A stretch of DNA of 64,000 nucleotides from Acidobacteriaceae bacterium (GCA_019233755.1 JAFAMD010000011.1:108847-172846); one strand, 5' to 3'. Shown: positions 9,868 through 19,056, numbered from the stretch's first letter. The notes: generated by a model from the letters alone, not told the origin. Numbers and translations: made by a program.

Positions 9868-9892
9868 TTGTCGCTGCTAACGGCTTCAGCCA

Positions 9893-10672
9893 TCAGATGG
9901 AAATCTGGCCTCTGAGGAACAGCGCTGCATATCCCGCCATCGCCACCCGGTCGCCAAGCAGCTCGCAGAAAAGTTCGCCGCCGCGTGCGGAAATTTGCCG
10001 CGCGCGTAGTTTTGTTTTGCCGAGCCGTTTCGCCCAATAAGGAACTAACGTGCAGTGAGCGGAACCGGTTACCGGATCTTCCGGGACGCCTTTTGCGGGC
10101 GCGAAAAAGCGCGAGACGAAATCGCAGTCATCGCCGGGTGCTGTCACAATGGTGGCAAACCGGTCGATGTTGATCAACTCGCGCATGTCCGGTTTGAGGG
10201 CCTTTACGTCTGCTGCGGAAGCGTAAACGACGAGATAGTCGCGCGCGGCGAGCACTTCCGATGGATTTCCTCCCAAAGCCGGCAGCAGCGCGCGATGCGG
10301 CTCTATAGGTGCAGGTGGCCGCGAGGGGAAGTTCATTACCAGACGCTCGCCATCGCGGCTGACCGCCAGCTCTCCCGATTTCGTCTGGAATCTCACGGTG
10401 TCTTCGTTATGCCCCAACTCGTGAAACACCACGTATGCGGAGGCGAGTGTTGCATGCCCGCACAAATCGACCTCGCAGGCCGGGGTGAACCAACGCAAAT
10501 GGAACCGATCGCCATCCGGCACGAAGAATGCCGTTTCTGAGAGGTTATTCTCTACGGCTATGGATTGCATGGTCGCATCCGGGAGCCAGGCCTCGAGGGG
10601 GCAAATGGCAGCGGGGTTGCCGGCGAACACTGCACTCGAAAAGGCGTCGACTTGAAAAATGGGAATGTTCAT
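9893..10672 (-). CDS. PhzF-family isomerase/epimerase
   Basis: 259 residues with the PhzF signature at the N-terminus (IPIFQVDAFSSAVFAGNPAA), the catalytic Glu46 in ENNLSETAFF, and the two-lobe diaminopimelate-epimerase-like fold (second lobe with PEDPVTGSAHCTL). In phenazine producers PhzF isomerises dihydrohydroxyanthranilate, but no other phenazine genes are present, so the substrate is unknown. It probably forms a two-gene transcript with the oxidoreductase. Confidence 0.93.
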   Translation of the reverse strand: MNIPIFQVDAFSSAVFAGNPAAICPLEAWLPDATMQSIAVENNLSETAFFVPDGDRFHLRWFTPACEVDLCGHATLASAYVVFHELGHNEDTVRFQTKSGELAVSRDGERLVMNFPSRPPAPIEPHRALLPALGGNPSEVLAARDYLVVYASAADVKALKPDMRELINIDRFATIVTAPGDDCDFVSRFFAPAKGVPEDPVTGSAHCTLVPYWAKRLGKTKLRARQISARGGELFCELLGDRVAMAGYAALFLRGQISI

Positions 10673-10730
10673 AGGCGATGCGAGGTGCCAGTCGTCTGCT
10701 TGCGACGCGCGCGTTGACGAAGAGAAGAAC

Positions 10731-10997
10731 CTAGTTTACCTGTACCCGGTGTTTTTCTTTCAACACCAGCTCGTCGAAGATCGCCAGCACTTTCTTGCGA
10801 TAGGTGTACATGCGGCGCAGCGAGTCGCGGAAGTCTTCCTCGTACCGCTGCGGTTGCAACCACTTATGCAAAAGTGGACGTGGCACGTCAATATCCCGGC
10901 GCAGGTCCTCTGCCGAGTGTCCCCGCAAAAAGAGACCGTAAAAAATGGCTGCTTCGCGCTGCGGGGCGAGAGGATCGAGATCTTCGCGGCCAATCAT
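10731..10997 (-). CDS. small conserved helical protein, possible DNA binding
   Basis: 88 residues, charged and predicted all-helical. The centre (FLRGHSAEDLRRDIDVPRP followed by LLHKWLQ) resembles a helix-turn-helix of the kind that matches AEDLRRDI..P...L.KW, and the C-terminal helix contains RMYTYRKKVLAIFDEL. No domain is recognised with certainty. It starts 58 bp upstream of the PhzF gene on the same strand. The frame is coding-like, but no good ribosome-binding site is seen. Confidence 0.6.
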   Translation of the reverse strand: MIGREDLDPLAPQREAAIFYGLFLRGHSAEDLRRDIDVPRPLLHKWLQPQRYEEDFRDSLRRMYTYRKKVLAIFDELVLKEKHRVQVN

Positions 10998-11386
10998 ACT
11001 GCGTTCTGCTAAGTCCGTATCGTACTACCAAATCGAGGACTTTGAAAGCTCCTAAGTCCTCAGTCTAACAACGCTGTCAAGCCCTTGACGAGCATCATCC
11101 AACGTGCACTCCGGCCTCCAAAACCGGACACACCAAACCCATCGGCAAGCACCTCTTTACCTTCAGGCTGGTTCCGGAACCGGCCTGCCGGAACGACGGG
11201 TAAGGCTCGGATCTTTAATGGATGTCTGAAGTCCCGGACAGTTCTCAACTTTTTTGAGATACGATCTTGACGAATAAGCGCCCTCGGGCCTGGACGAAGG
11301 TGGCGTTCTCGGGCTTCCCTAAAAAGAAGCAGCGAAACCCGGGGCAGGGAAGAACGTCTGTCGAAGCATGCGGGAGGCCGCGCGGG

Positions 11387-12193
11387 GTGTTGACGCACCA
11401 AAGCCAGGAGCTTAGCGAACCCAAGCTGAACGGGAACATCGTCATCGGCGAACTTATTCGCAACATGGAGCTGGGGCGCTTTGAAATGGCCTACAGCGTC
11501 TTGCTGCCCTGTGTGTTCACCGTCTATCTGAATCCTCAGGATCACGCCACCCTGAGCGGCGTTTTCCCCCACGTGATCGAGGACGCAAGGCGCGCGTTGC
11601 GTGCTCGCGTGGCGGAACTTAACGCCATACCTCCGCGTTTGTCTTTGCGAAAGCGGAGAACTCTGAAGGAGTATAAAATCGCTTGCCGCGACTGGTTCAT
11701 CGAATTTCTCCCTGACCCGGAGGTTCCATCAGGCGATGTCGAAATTCACTCCGAGCTGAATGAAACTGTGCAGCCGGGTTTCCGCGGCATGAAGACCACC
11801 CTCATGGATCGCGAGCCCACAGCCGGCCGGCAGACGTCCACCAAAGTAGCGGAATCTCGCCTGGTCTCTGACTCTATCTATGCGGAGATCGCCTATGAGG
11901 ACGACTCCGGCGTTCAGGTCTACCTGGTGGCGCAGAACCGGGTGCGCGTTGGCCGCGGCGGCGAACAACAGCCCATGGACCTGGCTTTGTACGCCTCCGA
12001 TGAGGTCTCGCGCGAGCATCTCACCATCCGCCGCGACCCGGCGACCGGGCTTTTCTTCATCGTTGACTCCAGTACAAACGGAACCTGGGTAAATGGAAAA
12101 CGTCTCCGTAAAGGAGCGGAAGAACTGCTTCCGAAACGCGCTCAAATTGGAGTCGGCGGGGTCCTCACCATGAGCTTTGAGGCGCGCGAATGA
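11387..12193 (+). CDS. FHA-domain protein with FhaA-like N-terminal domain
   Basis: About 268 residues. The N-terminal half (PCVFTVYLNPQDHATLSG and PSGDVEIHSEL) resembles the DUF3662 domain of mycobacterial FhaA. The C-terminal 95 residues form an FHA domain with VGRG, SREHLTI and STNGTWVNG, so the phosphothreonine-binding residues are present. The open frame continues upstream to a TTG at 11267, but that part looks non-coding. GTG at 11387, with GGGAGG nine bases before it, is the better start; ATG 11465 is an alternative. It is the first gene of the kinase/cell-wall operon and its stop overlaps the next start by ATGA. It probably recruits phosphorylated partners. Confidence 0.85.
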   Translation: MLTHQSQELSEPKLNGNIVIGELIRNMELGRFEMAYSVLLPCVFTVYLNPQDHATLSGVFPHVIEDARRALRARVAELNAIPPRLSLRKRRTLKEYKIACRDWFIEFLPDPEVPSGDVEIHSELNETVQPGFRGMKTTLMDREPTAGRQTSTKVAESRLVSDSIYAEIAYEDDSGVQVYLVAQNRVRVGRGGEQQPMDLALYASDEVSREHLTIRRDPATGLFFIVDSSTNGTWVNGKRLRKGAEELLPKRAQIGVGGVLTMSFEARE

Positions 12194-12291
12194 CATTTCT
12201 ATACTTCGCGCACATCCCATTCGTGCTGCTCTTTCTCGTGTTTACTATCGGCTTGGTGTTTTTCAGTTGGCGCGCAGGGAGAAGACCATGA
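12190..12291 (+). CDS. 33-residue single-pass membrane peptide, doubly coupled
   Basis: A short frame of 33 residues begins at the ATG overlapping the FHA stop (ATGA at 12190-12193) and ends at a TGA overlapping the PP2C start (ATGA at 12288-12291). It is almost wholly hydrophobic: a start MTFLYFAHIP, then about 17 residues of Val/Leu/Phe/Ile, then a basic tail WRAGRRP. It should be one transmembrane helix with the positive C-terminus inside. Overlaps of this kind at both ends are hard to explain unless the frame is translated. No family is recognised. In the corresponding place actinobacteria carry FhaB, which also begins with a membrane helix, so this may be what is left of such a gene, or a new subunit. 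Confidence 0.75.
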   Translation: MTFLYFAHIPFVLLFLVFTIGLVFFSWRAGRRP

Positions 12292-13898
12292 AGGCCCTTG
12301 CCGCCTGGCGGGCTGCTTCCGCCTCCGACACCGGATTGCAGCGGACCGAGAACGAAGACCGCGTCTTCGTGGATGAAGAACTGGGCATTTTCCTGGTCGT
12401 CGATGGCTTGGGCGGCCATGCAGCCGGTGAGCATGCCGCCGGCATTGCGGTGCGCGAAATCGCTACACATCTCCGTACCTGTGAACGAAACGACATTGAA
12501 ACGGAAGTACGCACGGCGATCACGGCCGCCAACAACCGAATCTATGAAGCGGCGCAAAGCAATGCAGCATGGCAGGGAATGGCATGCGTGCTCACGCTCG
12601 CTATGATTCATGACGACTATGTCACGGTCGGCCATGTGGGTGATTCGCGGTTGTACGTCTTTCGGAACGGCCGCTTGCGCAAGCTCACAGCCGATCACTC
12701 CCCGGTCGGAGAACAGGAGGACCATGGAGAACTCACGGAGCGCGATGCGATGCGCCACCCGCGCCGTAACGAGGTCTTTCGGGACGTCGGATCGGCGCCG
12801 CGTGAGTCGAACGACGAACATTTTATTGACACGCAGAAGTTCGCCCTTCCCGCCGACGGCGCGCTGCTCTTGTGCAGCGACGGCCTTAGCGATGTGCTCA
12901 CGTCAGCGCAGATAGCCGGCATCCTCGACCATTTCGAAGGCGACCCCCAACGCACCACCCAGGAGCTTGTCGAAGCGGCAAACCTTGCTGGCGGCATCGA
13001 CAACGTCAGTGTGATTCTGATTGCCGGTTCCGACTTCGTGGGAAGCGGCGCGAGCGCGCTTGCCACCGGACGTGCCCGTCACGCCATTACGCGCGAGCGC
13101 GCCGGCGCATGGTCATGGCCCGACTGGTTAAAGAGCGCTGCGCTGCTGCTGGCCGGTGTGGTGCTCGGCGCGTCGGCATTCCTGCTGGCTGAGTGGTGGG
13201 TGCAGTCGCGATCCGTCCCGCCCATGGCAGTGACGGCCGCGCAACATTCGCCGGAACACATTGCCGTGAATGGGGCAGACTCGCTCGGCATCATCAAAGC
13301 GCTTTCTGCCGCCGGACCTGGTGATACGATTGACGTTCCCAAAGGCCAGTATCTCGGTCCGCTGAACTTGAAAGAACACGTCAATATTGAGGCGGAAGAG
13401 CCGGGTCAGGCGGTGGTTCAAAGCGATCCGAAATCGGCTGCCTACCCGGGCATCGCCATCGCTGCGAACGGTATTCGCGACGCGCGTGTACGCGGACTCG
13501 CCATCAGCGGAGACGAGGCTCATCCGCTGCGCGTCGGCATGCTGATCGAGAACTCTTCCATAGAAGCGGATGAGATCGACATCTCAGGCGCTATCGAAGC
13601 CGGAGTCCTGATTGATGGCGCCTCCAGCCCGTTGCTGCTGGCTAACGTGATTCATGGAAACCTGGGGCCGGCCGTGGTGATTCGCGGCCAGAGCAGGCCG
13701 CGTCTCAGCGGCAACACAATTACGGCAAATTCGCTCTCCCCGGAGTCCGGGCGCTCGGGCATAGAAATCAGCGGGGATGCCCAGCCGGTCCTCGCGAACA
13801 ACGTCGTGTCGCAGAACGGCTCAGATCTCAAGGATGCGCATGGGCCGAAACCGAAGACGAAAGGGAAGCCGGGCGATCTGGCCGCGCCGCGGCAGTAG
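12288..13898 (+). CDS. membrane PP2C (PstP-like) phosphatase with extracytoplasmic beta-helix
   Basis: 536 residues from the ATG at 12288, preceded by GGGAGAAG. The same frame is open further upstream, but that part lies out of frame under the small peptide. Residues about 5-245 are a PP2C phosphatase with all metal motifs: RTENEDR, DGLGGHAAG, VGDSRLY, CSDGLSD and DNVSVIL. A transmembrane helix follows (ALLLAGVVLGASAFLLAEW), then an outer domain of about 220 residues with regularly spaced strands (RVRGLAISG, GVLIDGASSPLLLANVI, AVVIRGQSRPRLSGNTI), a right-handed parallel beta-helix. It should dephosphorylate the kinase and its targets inside, while the outer helix may bind a polysaccharide or muropeptide. 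The stop is 28 bp before the kinase. Confidence 0.9.
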   Translation: MKALAAWRAASASDTGLQRTENEDRVFVDEELGIFLVVDGLGGHAAGEHAAGIAVREIATHLRTCERNDIETEVRTAITAANNRIYEAAQSNAAWQGMACVLTLAMIHDDYVTVGHVGDSRLYVFRNGRLRKLTADHSPVGEQEDHGELTERDAMRHPRRNEVFRDVGSAPRESNDEHFIDTQKFALPADGALLLCSDGLSDVLTSAQIAGILDHFEGDPQRTTQELVEAANLAGGIDNVSVILIAGSDFVGSGASALATGRARHAITRERAGAWSWPDWLKSAALLLAGVVLGASAFLLAEWWVQSRSVPPMAVTAAQHSPEHIAVNGADSLGIIKALSAAGPGDTIDVPKGQYLGPLNLKEHVNIEAEEPGQAVVQSDPKSAAYPGIAIAANGIRDARVRGLAISGDEAHPLRVGMLIENSSIEADEIDISGAIEAGVLIDGASSPLLLANVIHGNLGPAVVIRGQSRPRLSGNTITANSLSPESGRSGIEISGDAQPVLANNVVSQNGSDLKDAHGPKPKTKGKPGDLAAPRQ

Positions 13899-13926
13899 CG
13901 TGATGCTCTAAGGAAACCACGGCGCT

Positions 13927-15819
13927 ATGGTACAGGCGGAAAAATTCGGCAGGTACGAGATCCTCCGCAAGCTCAGCCGAAGCATGACCGACGTCTATCT
14001 GGCGCGCGACAGCGTGCTGGATCGGCCGGTGGTGTTAAAGATCATAGAGCGTTCTGGGGACGACTTCACCAAGCTCGCCATAGAAGCCGAATCGCGCGGA
14101 GCACTCATCCAGAAGCAGTTGCGTTTTCTCGACCCGCGGATTCTCGAAGTGTACGAATTCGGCGAGCTGAACGGCTGCTTCTTCGTTGCATTGGAGTACT
14201 TCGAAGGAAGAACGCTTGCCGAAATCCTGCGCGAGGAGCGAACGCTCGAGCCCAAGCGCGCTGCTTTGTATGCCGCCGAAATCTGCGATCAGCTCAAAAC
14301 GCTGCATTCGTTCCTTTCTGAAATAGACGGCCGAAGGACGGCTGTCGTGCACGGTGACGTAAAGCCTTCGAATGTTCAGGTGGGCGCCAGCGGCGAGCTC
14401 CGCCTGCTCGATTTCGGCATAGCCAAGGTCATTACCGCTACCCACAACCTCACGCGCCACAATCTGGGGAGCCCGAGTTACTGCTCGCCGGAGCGCTTGC
14501 GCCGTGCTCAGGTGGATCAGCATGCGGACCTCTGGGCGGTTGGCATAAGCCTCTATGAAATGCTTTCGGGTGCGCCGCCCTATCAGGCGCAGGATACGCG
14601 GAAGCTCGAAAACTTAATCCAGTCTGCGCGGCCGCCGCGTGCTTTGCCCGATCACTGCCCCGACGCGCTGAAGGCCATTGTAGGGAAAGCTCTTGCGCCC
14701 GATCTGCGCCGCCGCTACAGTTCAGCAGAAACCTTTGAGAGCGATCTTCGCGCGTTCGTTCAGGATCGGCCTACCATTGCCGCCCGCGAACAGGCAGTCT
14801 CCTGGCTGTCGAACGAGACGGTTGAACGGCCGCGTACGGAAGCGGTCGGAAACGCTGTAGGCGTTCAGCCGCGCCGGAAGGCGGCATTTCGCCTGAAGCT
14901 GTCACCCGAGTGGAGCACGCTTACCGTTGCTCTGCTCGCCGGCATCCTGGCGGGCCTCGTGCTGTTCATTCCGGTGGGTTATTACTATCACGCGCGGTCA
15001 GAAACGCGGCCGCTTCGCGTGTCGAAAGACTATGCCCATGAAGACCTCGGCGTGCTCACCGCGGATTGGGATCGCTACACCCGGCTTCGAAAAACCAACG
15101 CCTTCGCGAACCGTCTCTGGCCAAGTCTCTCCATCGATAGCCACATGCGGGCCAATTTGATCGCTGCCGGTGACAACATACTCGATACCTTCCGCGGTAG
15201 TTCGGATGCCAACCTCAGCGATTTTGACTGGGCGAAAGCGAGCCTCTGTTTCCGGCATGCGCTCGACATCGGGCCGTCCGATGCCAGATTGAAAGGCAAG
15301 CTCGCCATCTGCGAGGGCTACAAGAACCTCTCCCAATACCCCAAGGCGCCAAAGGCGCTGTTGAGTATCGACAGCTTCCGGCAGGCCGAGTCGTATCTCC
15401 CGCGTTCAGCCGATCCGCACTTGGGGCTGGCCCGCGTCTACGTGTATTCGCTGAAAAATATCGGCGAGGCCATGGGCGAATTCCACGAGGCCGAGCGCCT
15501 GGGCTACCAGCTTGGTCCTCGCGAAGCCGAGGAAGAGGCCGATGGCTTTCTCTACCGCGCGCAGTGGGAGCTCGCGCGTGCCAAGCGCAGCGTCGCGAAC
15601 AAGGCTCAGGAGACAAAGTGGCTCCAGCTCGCACGGGCCGATACCGGCAGGGCCCGCTCCCTGTATGAGCCGATCGCCGGATTTTCAAACGTCAGCACAA
15701 GCCTTGAGCGTGTCTATCAGGACGAAACTGAACAAGCCAGTTTGGAGACCGCGTCCCTCGAAACATCTCCTCCGAAGCAGCGATACGCCAAGCGTGCGGC
15801 ACAACGGAAATGGCAGTAA
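13927..15819 (+). CDS. transmembrane Ser/Thr protein kinase with TPR-like outer domain
   Basis: 630 residues. The kinase domain (about 8-280) has Lys38 (VVLKII), catalytic Asp144 in HGDVKPSN, DFG at 162-164, and SPSYCSPERL. Two features are odd: the glycine-rich loop is KLSRSMTDVYLAR, without its glycines, and the HRD motif reads HGD, so it is a non-RD kinase. A transmembrane helix (about 332-352, VALLAGILAGLVLFIPVGYYY) leads to about 275 helical residues with TPR-like pairs (ASLCFRHALDIGPSDARLKG) and no PASTA repeats. It probably phosphorylates the neighbouring synthase or FHA proteins. Its stop overlaps the next start by 10 nt. Confidence 0.92.
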   Translation: MVQAEKFGRYEILRKLSRSMTDVYLARDSVLDRPVVLKIIERSGDDFTKLAIEAESRGALIQKQLRFLDPRILEVYEFGELNGCFFVALEYFEGRTLAEILREERTLEPKRAALYAAEICDQLKTLHSFLSEIDGRRTAVVHGDVKPSNVQVGASGELRLLDFGIAKVITATHNLTRHNLGSPSYCSPERLRRAQVDQHADLWAVGISLYEMLSGAPPYQAQDTRKLENLIQSARPPRALPDHCPDALKAIVGKALAPDLRRRYSSAETFESDLRAFVQDRPTIAAREQAVSWLSNETVERPRTEAVGNAVGVQPRRKAAFRLKLSPEWSTLTVALLAGILAGLVLFIPVGYYYHARSETRPLRVSKDYAHEDLGVLTADWDRYTRLRKTNAFANRLWPSLSIDSHMRANLIAAGDNILDTFRGSSDANLSDFDWAKASLCFRHALDIGPSDARLKGKLAICEGYKNLSQYPKAPKALLSIDSFRQAESYLPRSADPHLGLARVYVYSLKNIGEAMGEFHEAERLGYQLGPREAEEEADGFLYRAQWELARAKRSVANKAQETKWLQLARADTGRARSLYEPIAGFSNVSTSLERVYQDETEQASLETASLETSPPKQRYAKRAAQRKWQ

Positions 15820-18800
15820 CCAGGAGTTGGGCAACCAGCGTCGAGCTTAAGCTCGCACGCGCCGCGGAATTCAAACCGCGCGAGCGAAGGCAGGAGTTCT
15901 GGTGCTTGTTGGGCGCCTCTCTTGTTGTTTCCTGCGGTCTGCTTCTCGTCTTTCTCGCGAAAACGCAGGATTTCCCGGAGACGCAAGCCCGGCTTGCCTC
16001 CGGGGAACTGTTGAATGTCAATGCGGTCAGCGCACCGCAGCAACTCGCTCCTGCGTTGGAGGTGTTTAGTGATCCTGCGCAGCGTGACTCCGTTGCGCAA
16101 CGTCTCTTTGACTTCATGGAGCGCCACCGGCCCCTGCCGAATGTAGGAGCTCTTGCCCGGCTGCGCGCTCCGCGAACCGAAACCGCAGAAGCTTCCAGGA
16201 ACCGCACCGCAACAACAGTTCTCATTCCTCTCGCGAAGCTCAAGCCGTTACTCATCGTAAGAAGCCCTGCCGAGTTCCTGCACACGTTCGCCGTTTGGGC
16301 GCTGCTGTACATCGCCGGGTTCTGGGTGGTACATCTGGCCTGGCGCCTGCGGAAATTTCGCGGCGATCCCGTCATCCTGCCCGCCCTGCATCTTCTCACC
16401 GGCATCGGGCTGATATTGATGGTCAGTCTTCGCGATCCGCTGCGCGATACTCTCGAGTTCAAGAAATTCGCCTGGGGTGTGCTTACCGGCTGCGCGGTTT
16501 TACTGCTCCCGTTGTTCAGGGGCTTCCAGTACAGAACCTTCTCACGCTGGACTTACACTCCTCTTCTGATCGCACTTGCACTATTCTTCGCGCTGCTCTA
16601 TCTCGGATCAGGTCCCACCGGCAGCGATGCGAAAGTAAACCTCGGCCCATTTCAACCGGTCGAAGTGATCAAGGTGCTGCTGGTGCTGTTTTTGGCGGGT
16701 TACTTCACCACTAACTGGGAGCGTCTGCGCGACCTCCAGCAAAAGAAGCTCGTGCCTCCGCCGCTTCGCTGGTTGAGACTGCCGCGCTTGAATCAGGTTC
16801 TTCCGGTCGTGTGCGGCGTGTCTTGCGCTCTGGTTCTCTTCTTCGTCCTGAAAGACATGGGCCCGGCGCTGGTGACCGGCATGCTGTTTCTCGCGATGTA
16901 TGCGGTGGCCCGCCGGCGTGCCGGGCTGGCGCTGCTCGGCGTTGCCGTTCTGGTTACTGGCGTTGCGGTCGGCTATCACTTAGGCGTCCCGCATACGGTC
17001 GTAGATCGCGTTTCCATGTGGCTTTCGCCTTGGAATAACGACGTCCGCGGCGGCGACCAGCTCGCTCACTCTCTTTGGGCCTTCGCCACCGGCGGCCCGT
17101 GGGGCTCCGGTCCGGGTTGGGGCGACCCCGGCTTGATTCCGGCAGGCCATACCGACCTGGTTCTGCCCTCGATCGCCGAGGAATGGGGACTGCCCGGCGT
17201 GCTCAGCATCGCGCTGCTCTTTCTGCTGCTCCTCTGGCGCGCCTTTCGCATCGCTTTGCGCGCGCCCGATGAGTATTCGTTGTTTCTCAGCATCGGCCTC
17301 GGAGTCCTGATCGCGCTCGAAATGCTGCTCATTTCCGGCGGCGCACTTGGTGCCATTCCTTTGTCCGGCGTAGTCTCTCCCTTTCTGAGTTCGGGCAATA
17401 CCGCGATGCTGGCGAACTTTTTGATCTTCGCCATCCTGCTCAGTGTCTCGAACGTGAGCAACCGGTTCAGCACACCGGCGGCCGAAGAACCATCGCCGGC
17501 CGGCGGTCTCCGCGAGCCTTTCGCCCGCCCCGTGCATATTCTGTCGGTTTGTATTGCCGGCTGTGCCTGCGCACTCGTCGGCCGTGCCGTCTACATCCAG
17601 GGACTGCACGACCGCGAGCTGTTAAACAAAGACGCTCTCGTCTTCACCGCGGACGGCGTGAAGCGTCCCCAGCACAACCCGCGGTTGAATTCTCTCGCCG
17701 CGAGCATCCCGCGGGGCGACATCTATGACCGCAACGGAATCCTGCTCGCAACCAGCGATTGGGCGCAATTAGAGCGCCATGAGTCTGACTATCAGCCTTT
17801 CGGCATCGTCATAGATCAGGTCTGCTCCAGGCTTGAAACCCGTCATTATCCCTTTGGTCCCGCGATGGTTCACGTTCTGGGCGACCTGCGCTCCGGAGAA
17901 AACTTTAATGCCACGAACGCCTCGCTGATCGAGCACGATTCGAACAAGAAACTGCAGGGCTACGCAGATTATGCGGACCTGGCAAATTTTGTTCGCTATC
18001 GCCACCAGCGCGCCAATCCGATCATGCAAACCTTGATGGCTCGTGACCGTGATGTCCGGACCACCATCGACATTCGGCTGCAGCTCAAGTTGACCGAGAT
18101 TCTCAGAAACCGATTGGAGCTTTCGGGAAGGAAAGGCGCTCTGGTCGTGATGGACACGCGAACAGGCGATGTCTTGAGCCTGGTGAGCCGGCCTGAACCG
18201 CCCGCCGCCGGGCAAGCCACACCCGATGAACTGCTCGATCGTGCCCGCTATGGCGAGTACCCTCCCGGGTCGACCTTCAAGCTTGTCACCGCGATTGCCG
18301 CTCTGCGCCTCGATCCGCAGTCGACGGAACGAACTTACTCCTGCCGCCGGCTGCCCGATGGCCGCGTAGGCGCCATTATTCCCGGCTGGCGGCGGCCCAT
18401 CCGCGACGACTATAAAGACCGCGTCCATGGCACGTTGAAGATGGCGCAGGCGATCACCGTTTCCTGTAACGCATACTTCGCCCAACTCGGCGTGTACAAC
18501 GTTGGTACCGCCGCTTTGCGTGAAACGGGCGGCATTCTCGGCATTGATACGGGCAGCGAGAAAGAAGTACGCCAGATGCTGCCGTTTGCCTCCTACGGTC
18601 AGGGACCGGTTGTGATCACGCCGTTCAAAATGGCGCGAGTAGCCGCTACTATTGCAAACAACGGGTGGATGCCGCAAGGCCGGTGGGTGCTCGATTCGAG
18701 CAACGCTCGCGTTTCACCGCCTGCCCAGATTGTTCCCGAACCCTCTGCCGATTTCCTGGCGCGTGCCATGCGTTCGGTTGTCACTTCCGGCACGGCGCGT

Positions 18801-19052
18801 ACTGCCATGCTCGGAATCGCCGTCAACGTCGCGGGCAAGACCGGAACCGCGCAGCTCGATTCCGGCGAGCCGCATTCCTGGTTCGCCGGCTTTGCACCCT
18901 ATGATGCTCCGCCCGAAAACCGCATTGCCTTTGCCGTCATCGTGGAGCATGGCGGTTACGGAGCGCAGACGGCCGCGCCCATCGCCCGCGAAGTGGTGGA
19001 AGCCGCTCAACAACTGGGCGTGATCAAAAATAATTCTTCCGAGGAAAGGTAA
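15810..19052 (+). CDS. SEDS glycosyltransferase-class B penicillin-binding protein fusion (RodA-PbpA type)
   Basis: 1080 residues in one frame. Residues about 30-560 are a RodA/FtsW-type polytopic membrane protein with the SEDS signature GSGPGWGDP...IPAGHTDLVLPSIAEEWG (HTD at 447-449) and the PLSGVVSPFLSSGNTAML segment. After a membrane anchor (about 572-597) comes a class B PBP: a pedestal with IPRGDIYDRNG, then a transpeptidase with Ser821-x-x-Lys824 (GSTFK), Ser885-Cys-Asn887 and Lys1010-Thr-Gly. So the polymerase and crosslinker, normally separate partners, are covalently joined. An extra outer loop of about 100 residues follows the first helix. The start overlaps the kinase stop by 10 nt; FHA-2 follows after 4 bp. 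The role is peptidoglycan synthesis in elongation, division or a specialised process. Confidence 0.95.
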   Translation: MAVTRSWATSVELKLARAAEFKPRERRQEFWCLLGASLVVSCGLLLVFLAKTQDFPETQARLASGELLNVNAVSAPQQLAPALEVFSDPAQRDSVAQRLFDFMERHRPLPNVGALARLRAPRTETAEASRNRTATTVLIPLAKLKPLLIVRSPAEFLHTFAVWALLYIAGFWVVHLAWRLRKFRGDPVILPALHLLTGIGLILMVSLRDPLRDTLEFKKFAWGVLTGCAVLLLPLFRGFQYRTFSRWTYTPLLIALALFFALLYLGSGPTGSDAKVNLGPFQPVEVIKVLLVLFLAGYFTTNWERLRDLQQKKLVPPPLRWLRLPRLNQVLPVVCGVSCALVLFFVLKDMGPALVTGMLFLAMYAVARRRAGLALLGVAVLVTGVAVGYHLGVPHTVVDRVSMWLSPWNNDVRGGDQLAHSLWAFATGGPWGSGPGWGDPGLIPAGHTDLVLPSIAEEWGLPGVLSIALLFLLLLWRAFRIALRAPDEYSLFLSIGLGVLIALEMLLISGGALGAIPLSGVVSPFLSSGNTAMLANFLIFAILLSVSNVSNRFSTPAAEEPSPAGGLREPFARPVHILSVCIAGCACALVGRAVYIQGLHDRELLNKDALVFTADGVKRPQHNPRLNSLAASIPRGDIYDRNGILLATSDWAQLERHESDYQPFGIVIDQVCSRLETRHYPFGPAMVHVLGDLRSGENFNATNASLIEHDSNKKLQGYADYADLANFVRYRHQRANPIMQTLMARDRDVRTTIDIRLQLKLTEILRNRLELSGRKGALVVMDTRTGDVLSLVSRPEPPAAGQATPDELLDRARYGEYPPGSTFKLVTAIAALRLDPQSTERTYSCRRLPDGRVGAIIPGWRRPIRDDYKDRVHGTLKMAQAITVSCNAYFAQLGVYNVGTAALRETGGILGIDTGSEKEVRQMLPFASYGQGPVVITPFKMARVAATIANNGWMPQGRWVLDSSNARVSPPAQIVPEPSADFLARAMRSVVTSGTARTAMLGIAVNVAGKTGTAQLDSGEPHSWFAGFAPYDAPPENRIAFAVIVEHGGYGAQTAAPIAREVVEAAQQLGVIKNNSSEER

Positions 19053-19056
19053 ACAA

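Noticed and set aside
9893..10672. Phenazine biosynthesis locus
   Set aside because: PhzF-like proteins are common outside phenazine clusters and no other phz gene is nearby.
11060..11572. 170-codon minus-strand frame opposite the FHA gene
   Set aside because: It is a shadow of the FHA frame; the translation shows no protein-like pattern.
12177..12287. Upstream extension of the PP2C frame
   Set aside because: It overlaps the ATGA-coupled small peptide in another frame, while the ATG at 12288 has a good ribosome-binding site.
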